Below are positions 20,702-31,990 of a stretch of 64,000 nucleotides of DNA, piece by piece. The position numbers were made by a program, and so were the translations under genes. Below the pieces are notes generated by a model. The model was not told the origin of the DNA. It ran no database searches and worked only from the letters and a program-made list of their open reading frames with translations. This stretch comes from Tretioscincus oriximinensis (lineage: Eukaryota > Chordata > Lepidosauria > Squamata > Gymnophthalmidae), in NCBI GenBank assembly GCA_022410635.1, contig JAJVDF010001742.1:17220-81219 (forward strand). Direction: 5' to 3'. Each line of letters begins with the position of its first letter. Within the stretch, counting starts at the first letter, position 1.

Positions 20702-21400
20702 TAGTAACAGGTTCAGGACTGGCACAGTATGATACCATGAGACTTTCCTATAGTGAGTTGAAAACATCAAGGATTTCACGAAAAATGAAATTATATTCTC
20801 AGTCTGACTCAGTTCTGACTCAGAACTCTCAAGCCAACACTGTAACTCATATGAAGTCATCTGTTCACTGTTTCCCCCTCTCCCTTCAAGATCATATTCC
20901 CTACGGTTGCTTTTGACTTTACTGCCCCTGAGGATATGAGCTAATATTAACATCAGCACTTTGTAACTCTTAGTAGTTGCTCAATAATTGTAGGGTAGCT
21001 GTCAGGTATCCTTTTTGAGGAGTTGTTTAATCATTATGAACGCCCCCTCTGATAAATAAAGGAGATAATTCCTCTTTAATTGCAATGGAGGAAAATTGTT
21101 CGCTACCCAAATGACAGCATTGGCAGGAATGCAGATGATGAGATAAGCCTGGCCTGGTTGGTGATGACATCACTAGGGAGGGAACTGATTGGTTGGTTGT
21201 GTCTATGGCAAAGACTTTCAGCCCTGCCATTGCAGCTGGTGGGAACTTGGTGGGGCTCCGGCTCAGAAGGCTCAAATCTGCCAACTGGAGGATCCTCATG
21301 CGAAAGATTTGCTTCCTCATGTCTAACTACAGGATGAGATCATAGAGATAAGCAGAGCACAGAATGGAATTAGTCTAGAATGATCTTGTAAGAAACATGC
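20702..21400. other. Unassigned sequence
   Basis: Contains GTGATGACATCACTAGG (a CRE-like dyad at about 21162) between two GGTTGG blocks. The minus frame 21320-21027 has no recognised motif. No repeat assignment. Confidence 0.35.
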
Positions 21401-21407
21401 AAGTAGG

Positions 21408-22005
21408 TGTAACCAAGGGTATAAATAGCTACTAGGGTGGATCATTTGGTGCTGCCTCCGGGATGGAGCAACAGGCAGGACTCCTAAAATACCATTTGCA
21501 GGGAGTCACGAACAGGTGCATACAGGGCTGTATTTAGGCAAAATATAGATAGCGGTGGTGCTAAGAAGAGCAAGTACAAAAGAGAGTTACAAGGATGGTG
21601 AGTGGTCTGGAAACCATGTCCTATGAGGAACGGTTAAAGGATCTGGGGATGTTTAGTCTGCAAAAGAGAAGACTGAGAGGAGACTTGATAGCTGTCTACA
21701 AATATCTGAAGGGCTTTTCACAGAGCAGAGGGATCAACATTGTTCTCATGGGCACATGGAAGGACTAGAAACAATGGAATGAAACTGCAGATTAGATATC
21801 AGAAAAAACTTCCTAACAGTCAGGGTGATAAACCAGTGGAACAGTTTGCCACAGGGGGTGGTGAGTTCGCCTTCCCTGGAAGTTTTCAAACAGAGGCTGG
21901 ACTGTCATCTGTCTGGGATGGTTTAATGAATCCTGCATCGAGCAGGGGGTTGGACCCGATGACCCTGGAGGTCCCTTCCGAGTCTATGATTCTATGATTC
22001 TACTG
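21408..22005 (+). mobile_element. Two CR1-type LINE 3' ends
   Basis: 21408-21522 is a TTCTTATG-group 3' UTR scrap (CCAAGGGTATAAATAGCTAC). 21565-22003 is an ATTCTATG-group CR1 with GTTACAAGGATGGTGAGTGG, a broken C-terminus and the end TCTATGATTCTATGATTCTA. Confidence 0.85.
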
Positions 22006-22088
22006 TAATTAGTGCTGAGTATCAGACTGCTTACCGAAAGCAAAAGGTAACATGGGTTTTAAAAATGGTTCCACGATTGCTTCTCATA

Positions 22089-22440
22089 GGCAGGCATGGA
22101 TAACTCAGTTGCTACGGAAACAGCCTCTCACCTGGGAGGTAGCATTTTGGAGACCTGTGTGGGACGTGGGGAGAGCTGAGCACCTTCCACTAGCCTGTAG
22201 CTCTAGCCAATCCAGCTATTCAAAAGCAAGAATTGCAGGAAATTGCAACTGACTGCAAGTAGATACATGGGAACTACCACAGCCTGGTGGGGAAGATAGA
22301 ATGTCAGCCTTCGGGCAAAATATATCCTTGCAAGCCGCTTTGAGTCCCTTTGAAAGGTGAGAAAAGCAGGGAAGAAGAACCCAGTTCTTGTTGTTGTTGT
22401 TGTTGTTCTTCTTCTTCTTCTCCTCCACCTCCTCCTCCTC
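22089..22440 (+). mobile_element. tRNA-derived SINE plus (TTG)n(TTC)n(CTC)n tail
   Basis: Head GGCAGGCATGGATAACTCAG through GCCTTCGGGCAAAATATATC and AAGAACCCAGTTCTTG, then trinucleotide repeats to about 22440. Frames across the tail are low complexity. Confidence 0.85.
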
Positions 22441-22599
22441 TGCCAGAGCAATTATGGACTCTGGAGGCGACTTTTGGTTGCCAAAAGCCGCCAAAGCTTC
22501 CACCAACTTCTTTTACTATTTTTCAGACATTTAGCCTCACATTTAGAAGGCAAAATCCTCACCTGTTCTCGACGCCCTGAAAATGGCATTTTACAAGTA

Positions 22600-22978
22600 C
22601 TGCCTGTGGCTCCATCCTGGAGGCAGTTTCAAAAGATCCACCCTAGTAGCTATTTATACCCTTGGTGTCCATAAACCTACCTAATCCTGTCTTAAAGCTA
22701 TCCAGAGTTTATCCACCTACCACTGCCTCTTTTTTCACACAAAGGCCGATGATCATTGGGTGAAAAAATACTTTCCTTTGCCCTCACTCTTCTGTCCCTC
22801 AGCTTCAAGGCATGGCCCCTGGACCTAGTGTTGTGTGACAAAGAAAACATCTTTTCTCTATTCACCTTATCCAACCCATGCATGATTTTATGCTCCATTC
22901 AGATCACCTCTCAAACGGCATCTTTCAAGGCTGAAGAGGTTCAGATGTTGCAGCCTGGTTTCATAAGGGACGTTTCAT
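22600..22978 (-). mobile_element. CR1-type LINE 3' part
   Basis: CTAGTAGCTATTTATACCCT, then the reverse of the usual C-terminus (GGCCGATGATCATTGGGTGA), then ATTCAGATCACCTCTC. Frames broken. Confidence 0.83.
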
Positions 22979-23614
22979 AGAAGTGAGGATTTTTTTTACC
23001 AGGTAACAGCTGCAACTCTGAGCAAGAAGGGGTCACTTTTTCACACCCACGAGGTTTACTTACCGGCATGGAAGTCACATCGTGATGACTCAGCTCCATG
23101 TGTTAATGGAATTTTCACAGTGCACCTGGGGAAAAGGTGCTTTGCCCCAGGATACTGTTTAGCTGATGTTTTGTGAAATCACACATTTCCTCAGCACTTA
23201 CTTCCCAGTTTGCCTTCTCTTCTCTTCCACAGGCTTTCTAAGGTTTGTTGCGAAAGGATAAATGTAGGTATACACAGACTCGCAATTGGGTTATTCCAGA
23301 TTTTACAACCATTGCAGTTTTTACCCTGTTGTCCGAACAGGTCCAAAGAGGGGTAGAACAATGAGGTGCAGGTGGTGTAGGGGTGCCAGATACCTCCCCA
23401 AATTGGAGTCATACACAGTTTACATACAGAGATTGCAGGGTATACCGAAGCACGATAACGGTTTCGTTATAGTGGGACAAACAATACAGGAACATGTAGA
23501 TGGCAAGGGATTGCAGGATTTGTTTGATGATTCTGTTTTATTTGGCATGGCAAATAAAGAGGGCAATAAAACCCACACTGAAGCAAACATTGATGTGTTT
23601 GCTCTTTTGACCTG
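22979..23614. other. Unassigned; includes MITE-like scrap
   Basis: 22988-23060 (GATTTTTTTTACCAGG, CAGCTGCAACTC, TTTCACACCCAC) resembles the centre of the foldback at 52397-52535. The rest is unassigned; the 134-codon frame at 23286 shows no recognised motif. Confidence 0.35.
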
Positions 23615-24366
23615 GGCTGCGTGCACACAGCATATTTCTACCTCGATCGGAGTGAGAAGAATCACTGCAATCTTTCCTGGTTTAGTGTAAGAGTAAAAAT
23701 GGCCCTGGAAATTGGCTATTTTGGGCCTAACAGTACCTGAGATGGCAGGAAATCATTCTGAACATTTTGCCTCCTGTGTTCATTGATACTCCTCAAGTCA
23801 GTGGAAAAAGGAAAATCTGGATGTGGTCCTTCTATGAAGTTGTTGATGGCTGTTTTCACTGAGCATTGATGGTTCATTTCACATCCAAAGGCTAAGAGAT
23901 TGTTTGTTTGGCTCATAGTCCTCAACCTTTAAAACAGAGGCTGCGTGCACACAGCATGTTTGTACCTCGATCGGAGTGAGAAGAGGACGTGTCCAGCACA
24001 CGGGTTAAGCATTTTTCAGCAGTCATCCCGCAATAAACACCATTTTTCCCAGAATAAACTATTGCTGGGATATTGCGTCATCGTTCCAGAGAACCTCCGC
24101 CCTCTCGCAGCCAACCCCCCTCCTCTCCCGAGCATGCGCGTGTGCACAAATTAGGCACAAGAGGTTAAAACAACCGAGAACACAGCAGTAGTTTCTAGTG
24201 GCTCTGGCAAACATTCTCTGACTGCCCTGCCCCGAGATCAGTGAGCAATATTACGGAACTGGGGCCCTGGTCACAGAATATACAGGTTTGGTGCGCATGG
24301 ACACGCGATTGCTATGAATATAGCTTTATAGCGGTTTTTAGGTTGTTGGGTCATATGCACGGAGCC
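23615..24366 (+). mobile_element. Family P DNA element, chimeric inverted copy
   Basis: Order: an end fragment 23615-23659 (GGCTGCGTGCACACAGCATA, CGATCGGAGTGAG), then 282 bp identical in reverse to 18001-18282, then a complete-looking element 23939-24366 starting again with GGCTGCGTGCACACAGCATG and ending TCATATGCACGGAGCC. About 290 bp of element next to the flank copy differ from 17711-18000 by only two bases that I see, while the remaining portion is clearly diverged. Confidence 0.85.
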
Positions 24367-25399
24367 TTGGTACATACAAGACGGCAAAAGTGCAATCCAT
24401 GTCCTTTTAGACAGGCCATGAGAGTCTTTTGCAGTTCGGTTGATGGGATGGCAAGAAGGCAGGAAAGCCCATACAGATGGCAAGACAGCATCACCAGCGG
24501 GAGAGTTGGCTGTCCAATAGAGAAGTGGGGAAATCAGGACTTGGAAGGTTGCATCCAATCAATGTGATTATTTCACGATTAGCACAAGGGTTGTGAGTCT
24601 TTTCCTCCAATCCCTGGATCCCACAGGCTTTTGGATGGAAGCTCCATGAGTGGGAATCCAAATAGGAAAATGTTGGTTTTTAAGTCCGTAAGGAAAAGTG
24701 GCAAGGAAAGCTATAATGGTGATTCCAGGTTTGGGGGTTCGGGGGTCAGCCGATGATGTGTGGCAATGAGAAGGTTCTTCTGCCTATTTACCTGAAAACT
24801 ACATGAAGATCGGTTCAGGAACGAAGATTTTACGGGAAGCCTGTAAAAACTACAGCTGGAACAAGCTCTACCCTTTAAGCCAAATTGTGGACAAAGATGC
24901 ATCCAAACCTTGTCCAGTAATCAATTTAACACTTGTTACATCTTAAAGGTAAAATACTCAGGAGGAGGAACTGTGAACAGCTTCTAGTGCTGTCCTATTG
25001 GGTCTAAGCTTTCAAAGCTAACATTGAGATGGCGGGTCACCCACAGAGACACATTGGAATGGATTGTGAGGTCTGTGGAGTTGACGTAAGTAGGCGTACC
25101 ATGCTGCAGACTCCTAGGCAAATGGGTGTCCCTGAGGGTTCTCAGGGCTTGCATCTGATGTATTTAAATGGAGAATCATAGTTTAAATAGGTAAAAAATT
25201 GAAACTTTGGCTAAGAAGCTGGGAGCATGGTTTACATGGTCTGGGGAAGGTAGGAGTTACTTCAGGACACCTGAGTCCAGGTTGCTCAAGCCAATTGGCA
25301 TTTAGTGGTTTGAAGGCGCAAGGAGCCCCAGGCAAAGGCCATCCATAGTCTGAGTATTACTTGCCTTTTCCCGGGGATTATTCCAGGGTGGGATGGTGG
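24367..25399. other. Unassigned sequence
   Basis: About 1 kb without recognised repeat, RNA gene or credible coding frame. Confidence 0.4.
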
Positions 25400-25874
25400 T
25401 AGGGTTGCCACCTGTCCTATATTATAGAGGACATCCTGTATTTCAGTTAAAAATTATGTGTCCCGTATTATGATTCAGTGTCCCATAAAATGCCACTAAT
25501 ATCATGTTTGTTTCAAAATATTCAAAATTTGAATTGCCGCTTCGATATATATCAATCATTATACAGTATTCTAATCAATAGAAACTCGTTGATTATTGAA
25601 GTTTCAGCAGGCTGTGAGCTTGACGCTCCTGGTGCTCTCAGTACGAGGAAAGTGAATCTCAGTTCTCAGCCGGATGTTGTCAGCGAAACTCAAATAGAAA
25701 GGAACAGGAAATAGGAAGTGTCTACTTCAAATGGTAGAGTAGTCGGGTTGTGATTGTGAAGATGAAGTTATCTAAATTAATCGAAGAACTCAGTTGTTAA
25801 AAAGTCATATTTATAGTATCCCTTATTTTTAAGAGCATGTCCCTTATTTCACTTATCAAAAGGTGGCAACCCTA
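25400..25874. mobile_element. hAT-like element, TAGGGTTGCCACC ends
   Basis: Left TAGGGTTGCCACCTGTCC, right AAGGTGGCAACCCTA. Flanks GATGGTGG (25392-25399) and GATGGTAG (25875-25882) match at seven of eight positions. The 78-codon frame inside shows no transposase motif. Confidence 0.8.
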
Positions 25875-25882
25875 GATGGTAG

Positions 25883-26484
25883 GATGGTCTTATTAACCCC
25901 AGATCCTCATTCCTGATTACAAGAGGGAGACAGATCACGCACAGACCCAGTTGGCTCCAGACTGGATTCCATTTTGGGCACTGTGTTGGCTGGCTTGGAA
26001 AGGGCCTGGTTTTCATTCTATCCCAAAGAGAGTGGGCATGGTTCCCCATGGTTTCTCATTTGGGAGGGAAAATTGGAACCCCGAGATAGCCAATCCTGAG
26101 ATAGCTATGAGCTGAGGAAAAAAGCTATTTTAAGTAGGGGAGTGGTTAGAAGAGAACTGGAGAGAAAGCTCTGGTGTGGATGGGCTAGGGTGGTCTTATG
26201 GCCAGTGGGAGCTGAAATGTGCTGCTTAAGTCACGGAGGTCTCATTGCTGGGCATACACTGAAGCCTCATATAGAGGGGAATTGGGAAGGAAGGTGGTGG
26301 GGAGACTTACTTGTTTCTTGAGCGGTATTTCCTGTGTTTGGGAAGAGACTTGTTTATGAAAGTATTCTTTCAAAGAGAAGGAAGGTTTGAGACACTTTGC
26401 TTATATTTGCCATCCTGCAACAGTGACAAATCACCCAGCCAGTGGGGGTGAGTGGTTCCATGAATAATTAAACAAAGCATTTAA
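25883..26484. other. Unassigned sequence
   Basis: No recognisable repeat or coding region. Confidence 0.4.
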
Positions 26485-26640
26485 TAAGAACACAAGAACA
26501 TAAGAGGGGCCCTGCTGAATGGGTCCGGAGCCCATCCAGTCCAGCATTCCCTCAGCAGCACATCTTCACCTTTTCTCCACCACGGGATTTCATGAGTCCT
26601 GCCTGTCACACTGTCCCATCATCTTTAGTCCTGGTTGTAA
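26485..26640 (-). mobile_element. CR1-type LINE 3' end
   Basis: AAGAACACAAGAACATAAGA and GGCCCTGCTGAATGGGTCC are the reverse of the TTCTTATG-group terminus. Confidence 0.75.
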
Positions 26641-27294
26641 AATAAACTTATTTTTTGTTAATCCTCACCTGGCTCTGTTAGCCATCTCTTTATAACAACC
26701 ATAGTCCTATTAAAAAGTCACCTGGTTACGCTAATAAGGAACGTAGCAGACATACTTTGGCAAAAGCACCTAATACTGCATAGGATTATAAGAACAGAAC
26801 ACAGACAACCGTTACACAAGGAATTGGGAATAATACTCAAAGGAATTATGTTTTGTTCTAAAGAGAGTGGAAGTTGGTGGTTAGTTATTTACAGACATTA
26901 GGGTTTTCTTTTTCCTTTCTTTTTCCTCTTAACTTTCTTCCTTCTTCCTTCCTTTCTTTTTCTTTCTTTCAACTCTCTTTTATTCTGACTTCCTCTGTTG
27001 GTTGGAAGAAATTATGTAATTATATGAAGACTGGAATGTACATGGTAATTTATCATAAGTTAAAAGTTTAAGGATGATGAAATAATCCTGTTACTATGTC
27101 GCTGTAATCTAAATATGTATGTCTTACTTTTTTGTGTGAAACCTTCTTTTTAAATAAAATTTGTTTTCCAACTAAGAAACCCAAAAAACCCTGGTTAAGC
27201 TAATACACCTGTATATCAAGGCAGGCAACCCATAAGGCCCAGGTGTGAATAATGATGGGTGTCTCTGGTCTAGTAGGGGGAAGTGGACATGCCA
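26641..27294. other. Unassigned, pyrimidine-rich in part
   Basis: 26905-26970 is a C/T-rich tract (CTTCCTTCTTCCTTCC). An AATAAA lies near 27155 (TTTTTAAATAAAATTTG). No coding region recognised. Confidence 0.4.
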
Positions 27295-27545
27295 GGCCAT
27301 CGTCAGAGAAACCCGGCCTCCAGGAGAGGATCAGCTACGGCAGGCTCTGAGGTTCCTTCCAGGACCCCGGGAAGTGTTGCACACGCTGCAGCCGTCAACT
27401 CTGACGGCTCCTTTGCCTTTAAAATCCTGCATTTTTACATTCCCTGATGCAGCATCGGGGAATGTAAAAAGCTGGGATTTTGCCTTAAAACCAGTCCCCC
27501 AAACCGGGATTGTCCCGCTCTCCCAGGAGGTATGCCAACCCTACT
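27295..27545. mobile_element. hAT-like MITE (family G), truncated
   Basis: GAAACCCGGCCTCCAGGAG, TTCCAGGACCCCGGGAAG, ATTCCCTGATGCAGCATCGG and GGTATGCCAACCCTA match the right part of 17087-17680. The left TIR is absent. Confidence 0.75.
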
Positions 27546-27637
27546 TGGAGGAAAACATTTTTGTGGGGTTATAAATGTTGAGATAGAAAGAGATAATCTT
27601 TTGGGAGGGTGGGGGTGTCTCAAGACACCTGTTACTG

Positions 27638-27997
27638 TAGGCTGACCAGATGACTCCTTTGGGGGGGAAACCCAGTTTTGGGGTGTCTACCCCACCTTCC
27701 CTGGGGGGACAATTCCCCCGTTTTTTGCTGAGGAAAAAAATGATTTATTTATTTTTAGGGGGGGGCGGCAATTTACTAGGAAGCTCTGGCAACTGGGGCC
27801 AGTTCCTGAAGGCACCCTCCCCTCAGTAAAAAATAAAAAATGCAAATTTTCATGCGCACTTCAAAGAATTCTCATGTGCTTTGCGGATTTCTCAGACATG
27901 GATTTCAGAGGGGTATGCATGTTGATGGGTGATTTGCATATTCACAAATATGCAAAAATAGCAAAATAATTGGGCCTCAGAAAATCTGGTTAGTCTA
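27638..27997 (+). mobile_element. hAT-like MITE (family T), standard form
   Basis: TAGGCTGACCAGATGACTCC to AAAATCTGGTTAGTCTA, 360 bp. Palindrome variant 27932-27957. Left flank TGTTACTG (27630-27637) reappears at 28903-28910, beyond the adjacent family P element, as expected if that element entered at or next to the right junction later. Confidence 0.9.
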
Positions 27998-27998
27998 T

Positions 27999-28897
27999 GG
28001 CTGTGTTCACACAGCTATTTTATTCCTCAGTTGTAGCGACATGAGGAAGGTCGGGGCACACGTGTTAAGCATGTTTCAGCAATCCTTCCGCAATAAATGC
28101 CATTTATCCCAGAATAAACTATTGCTGGGATAATCAGGCATCATTGTGGAGAACCTCTGAAATCTCGTAGCCACACACACCCCTTCCTCTCCCACGTGAA
28201 CATGATTAGTGCGAGAGACAGGAGGGGAGAGATGGCAGGAGGAAGCGCCACCTCCTTGCTTCGGCAGAGAAATCTGCCCGCCTTTTCCTAAGCCCAGGCT
28301 GCCCTCCGCCTGCTTTTGGGGATTGCTATCTGGAGATCGTCACTGTCAAATGGTTTGGCTGAGGTAAGGAGGAGGAGGTGAGGAGGTTGACAGGACGTCT
28401 GTCAATGTTCCTCTTCGTTTCGCCAAGCTGATCTCCAGGCAGCAGCCCCCGAAAGCAGGTGGAGGGCTGGGTGGGCTTAGGAAAAGGCTTCTCGTGTCAC
28501 ACAGCCGGCTCCGCTGCGTTGCTGCGGCTGTGCCCTCCTTCCAGTCAGCCCTCCGTCTGCTTTTGGGGGCTGCTCTGTGGAGATCGGTTCAGTGAAACAA
28601 GGAGGAACATTGACAGACATCCTGTCAACCTCCCCACCTTGTCCTCCCTCAGCCGAACCATTTGACAGCGCCGATCTCCAGGCAGCAGCCCCCGAGAGCA
28701 GGCGGAGGGCTGGCTGGAAGGAGGGCACAGCCGAAGCAAAACGGCAGAGCCAGCTGGGTATGACGAGAATTCAAGAATACGTGTGCACAGACACACCATT
28801 GCATATTCTGGAATATAGCTTTGTGGTGTGAAGGGCATTGGCTATATTCCAGAATATAGCTTCATTTCGGTTTTTAGCTTGTTGTGTGAACGCAGCC
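27999..28897. mobile_element. Family P DNA element with two internal hairpins
   Basis: GGCTGTGTTCACACAGC left end, GTGTGAACGCAGCC right end. Contains CCGCAATAAATGCC and AATAAACTATTGCTGGGAT, then two long inverted repeats (28281-28487 and 28526-28732). Opposed frames on both strands follow from the palindromes. 899 bp, no transposase seen. Confidence 0.85.
28281..28732. repeat. Pair of long hairpins
   Basis: First: arms about 40 bp at 28281-28321 and 28448-28487. Second: arms about 62 bp at 28526-28587 and 28671-28732. The two hairpins are themselves related (both contain CCTCCGxCTGCTTTTGGGG). Confidence 0.85.
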
Positions 28898-28910
28898 TGT
28901 CATGTTACTG

Positions 28911-29944
28911 GCATACAATCTGGGATTGAACATGAGTGTGTGTGCTGCAATGGAAAATCTTTTTCTTATAATCCCTTCACAGTCTCTATTGAAAGTACAG
29001 GGTTGTTGTTGCCGTTTAATCAGGTTTTTTCCTCTTTGTGTCGTCCCCACAAAATGCTATAGGACCTTAAAAGTTAACTAATTGACTACCGCAGCTGTTT
29101 CTCTGGAATAATTGAGTCTTGTTTACTCTTGCGTAGGGAAGGCACTTTTAACATTTCTTCTACATTCTTGCTGCCAAACCCCAAAGTAAAGGCTCACCCT
29201 GTTATGCAAATTATTCCCAGATGGTCTCAGCTTTGGCAAACAGCGGCAAATTCAATGATTTATGAGTAGAAGAGAACAGGGAAATTCCCATACAGTCCTA
29301 CATATTTCAAAGGACTAATTGCTGCGTGTCTTTCCTGCTCCATAATTCCTTTATTCTAAACCCAACTGCCTAAGAATTTCTGAGGAATGGCTGCATTTGC
29401 ATTGGGCTGGGGGGAAGGGTGCAAAAGCCATGTGGCTCTGCTCTGGGCACATGTTTTATGAGTGGGTTTTGCTTAGAAAACCATTGCAAGTGCAGCTTAA
29501 TGCAATTTGCATTAAACTGCACTCTGGTAATGGTTTTGGCATGTGCTCTGATCGGACACCGAGCTGTCCAATCAGAGGCCAGTCCTTGGAAGTCTTCTGT
29601 TGAAACCAGATGCAGCCCCAAGAACGTGTGTGTGTGTGTGTTTCCACATCATCCAATCTTTGCAGATCTCCCTGCTGCCTTGCGGTTTTAAATTTCCCCA
29701 CCGCTGAGCCCACATGGGGAAGTCAAACTGCTGTCAGGCAGCAGAAGCAACAGGGACATTTGCAAAGCTGTGCTGATGTGGGCTTTGGACTTTCGGTCTG
29801 GGCTAAAATGGGGCAGGGCAGGGAAGAAAGCAAAACTGCAGGTTTTAATCTGCTTCATTGTTTTCCAATTTAATCCCCACCAATGCAAGTCCCTGGTTGT
29901 TTTTGCATCTGTTAAGCAGTCTACCCCAGCATGTAGCAGTCTAC
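28911..29944. other. Mostly unassigned; left copy of diverged direct repeat
   Basis: 29229-29357 is a ~130-bp unit resembling 30354-30487. A (GT)n run lies near 29627. ORFs on both strands at 29370-29890 show no domain. The GC-moderate stretch 29380-29600 contains a near-mirrored TGCAATTTGCATTAAACTGC block. Confidence 0.45.
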
Positions 29945-30240
29945 CCCAGAGGTAGTGGTAGCTAACAGCTTGGATAGCTTCAAGACAGGACTAGACAGGT
30001 TTATGGACACCAAGTATATAAATGGGTCCTAGGATGGATGCCTGAATGTTGCCTCTGGGATGGAGCCACAGGCAGGACTCCTGAAATACCGTTTGGAGGG
30101 AGTCATGAGCAGGTGCATATTTTGCTTTCCTCTGTTCAGACTGCCCAGGTGCATCTGGTGGGCCTCTGTGGGGGGACAGAATGCTGGACTTGATGGGCTG
30201 TGGCCTGAACCAGTATGGCTCTTCTTATGTTCTTATGTTC
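29945..30240 (+). mobile_element. CR1-type LINE 3' end
   Basis: GAGGTAGTGGTAGCTAACAG, ACTAGACAGGTTTATGGACA, end CTTCTTATGTTCTTATGTT. A C-rich run follows at 30245-30280 (G-rich on the minus strand). Confidence 0.88.
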
Positions 30241-30353
30241 CACTCCATGGGCAGCCCCCCCACCCCCCACCCACCCCGGTCTGCATAGTAAGGCCTGGAA
30301 TGTCATTGTCCAGCACCAGCAATAATACAGATGTATGCTCTATTCTAGTTCAT

Positions 30354-30487
30354 TGCTTTGGCAAACAGAAGCAAATTAGATGATTTATGTTTAGGATGAA
30401 AACTGGGAAATTCCCTCTTATTCCCATATCTTGCATAGAACTAATTGCTACTGTATGTATTTCCTGCTTCATAATGCCCTCATTCTT
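30354..30487 (+). repeat. Right copy of diverged direct repeat
   Basis: TGCTTTGGCAAACAG, GATGATTTATG, GGGAAATTCCC, GAACTAATTGCT and TTTCCTGCTTCATAATG align in order with 29229-29357, about 1.1 kb upstream in the same orientation. Confidence 0.7.
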
Positions 30488-30874
30488 ATGCCGTGTTCCT
30501 TTAAGAACTTCCAAAATGAGATGCAGACAATATGGTCATTTCTGCACTTACTCTTCTGAACTGGAGCAATTTGACAAGATGTGTCCAGCATTTTCCACTT
30601 CATGGACAGGGGCTGCTGTGAAATGGCAAAAGCTAGAATGGCCACAGTTTGGTCCTACTCTGGCAACCAATGGAGATGCATTAGCCACACATCATTTTCT
30701 TTTGTCCATTTGCATTTTTATTTGTATCCCATTTTTCCAATTAATTGGATGTTGCCCAAGGCAGTTTACAGCAAAAAGGAAGGATGCAATATAAAGTAAA
30801 ACAAATGTTATAAATCATACAATACAAAATTACATCTGATAGAGAAATACCCATCACACAGATGTTCAGAGTAA
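30488..30874. other. Unassigned sequence
   Basis: The 135-codon frame 30387-30794 has no recognised domain. The stretch near 30718-30790 (TTTTATTTGTATCCCATTTT, CAATTAATTGGATGTTGCCC) could be a SINE-like scrap. Confidence 0.35.
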
Positions 30875-31628
30875 GGCTGCATTCACACAATGAGCTAAAA
30901 ACCGGAATAAAGGTATATTCCAGAGTATAGAAATTGCATGTCTGTGCACATCACAACGCTATATTCCGGAATATAGCAATCTCGTGCACAAAGGGCCCCC
31001 TGCCTGCTTTCAGGAGCTGCTGCTGCCATCGCTGGAGGATCGTTTGCCTCCTCCTTGAAGCCAATCTAGCAGCCCCAGAAAGGTCTGGCTAGAGGAAATT
31101 CTGCCGAAGCAAAGAGGCGGCAGAGACGACCACGTTCTGCTGGCCCCATCCATACGGAGCCTAGTTCTGGGTAACATTTTGGGACATTTTGGCATGTGGA
31201 TGGCCAAGCTCTCTGCCTCCTCTTTGCTTCGAAAGAATTTCCTAACGCAATCTGTGCCTCGGAATAGGAGCCTGCCAACCCATTGGGCCTGCTATAGTCT
31301 GCACTAGCATGTGGTTGGCAGGCTCCTATTCCGAGGAACAGATTGGCTCCCTGTGGATGCAGCCTGTCAGTGCAGTGCAGTCCTTTTTGACAGATACTGC
31401 TGCCTTTTGTGCACACGCTAGAAGACAGTGGATGGCTGCAAGAGGACAGAGGTTTGCCACGAGAAAACGGAGATTCTCTGGAATGATGTCTGAATATCCC
31501 AGCAATAGTTTATTCTAAGGTAAATGGCATTTATAGTGAGACAACTGCTGAAAGACATTTAACGCATGTGCCAGAACCTCCCTCATTTCACCCCGAATGA
31601 GTAAGAAAATAGCTGTGTGCAAGCAGCC
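30875..31628. mobile_element. Family P DNA element with TAA TSD
   Basis: GGCTGCATTCACACAATGAG left end, GTGTGCAAGCAGCC right end, flanked by TAA on both sides (30872-30874, 31629-31631). Contains GGAATAAAGGTATATTCCAG and CCCAGCAATAGTTTATTC. A family F foldback sits inside at about 31228-31360. Confidence 0.88.
31228..31360. repeat. Foldback element family F inside family P
   Basis: GCCTCGGAATAGGAGCCTGCC and, in return, GGCAGGCTCCTATTCCGAGG with GTCTGCACTAGCATGTGG. The arms are near perfect over the outer 20 bases. Confidence 0.8.
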
Positions 31629-31644
31629 TAAGTCAAGATGATTG

Positions 31645-31990
31645 AAAAAGAATAAGAGGAGGAGGAGGAAGAAGGGAAGAAGAAGGGGAAGAAGAAGAAG
31701 AGAAGAAGAAGAAGAGAAGTAGGAAGAAGAAGAATCCACTTTTTATCCCCTGCCCTTCTCACTCGAAAGAACTCAGAGTGGCTTACAGGCTAATTTTTTT
31801 CCCCAAAGGTAAATTATCTTCCATCTTCCCCATCACACTGAGACAATGGTACTCATTCATCTAATTGAAATGCAGATTACAAACGTACATTTCTTTCGAA
31901 CAGCTGGGTTGGCTAGAGCTGCAGGCTTGTAGAAGGCGCTCACCCTTCCCCACGTCTGACACAGGGCCTCAAAACAGGATCGCTCAGGTG
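31645..31990 (-). mobile_element. tRNA-type SINE with (GAA)n tail, antisense
   Basis: GAAGAAGAATCCACTTTTTA, then CCCTTCTCACTCG, GAGTGGCTTACAGG, GCTGGGTTGGCTAGAGCTGC and AGGGCCTCAAAACAGGATCG. Diverged relative to 62090-62470. Confidence 0.7.
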
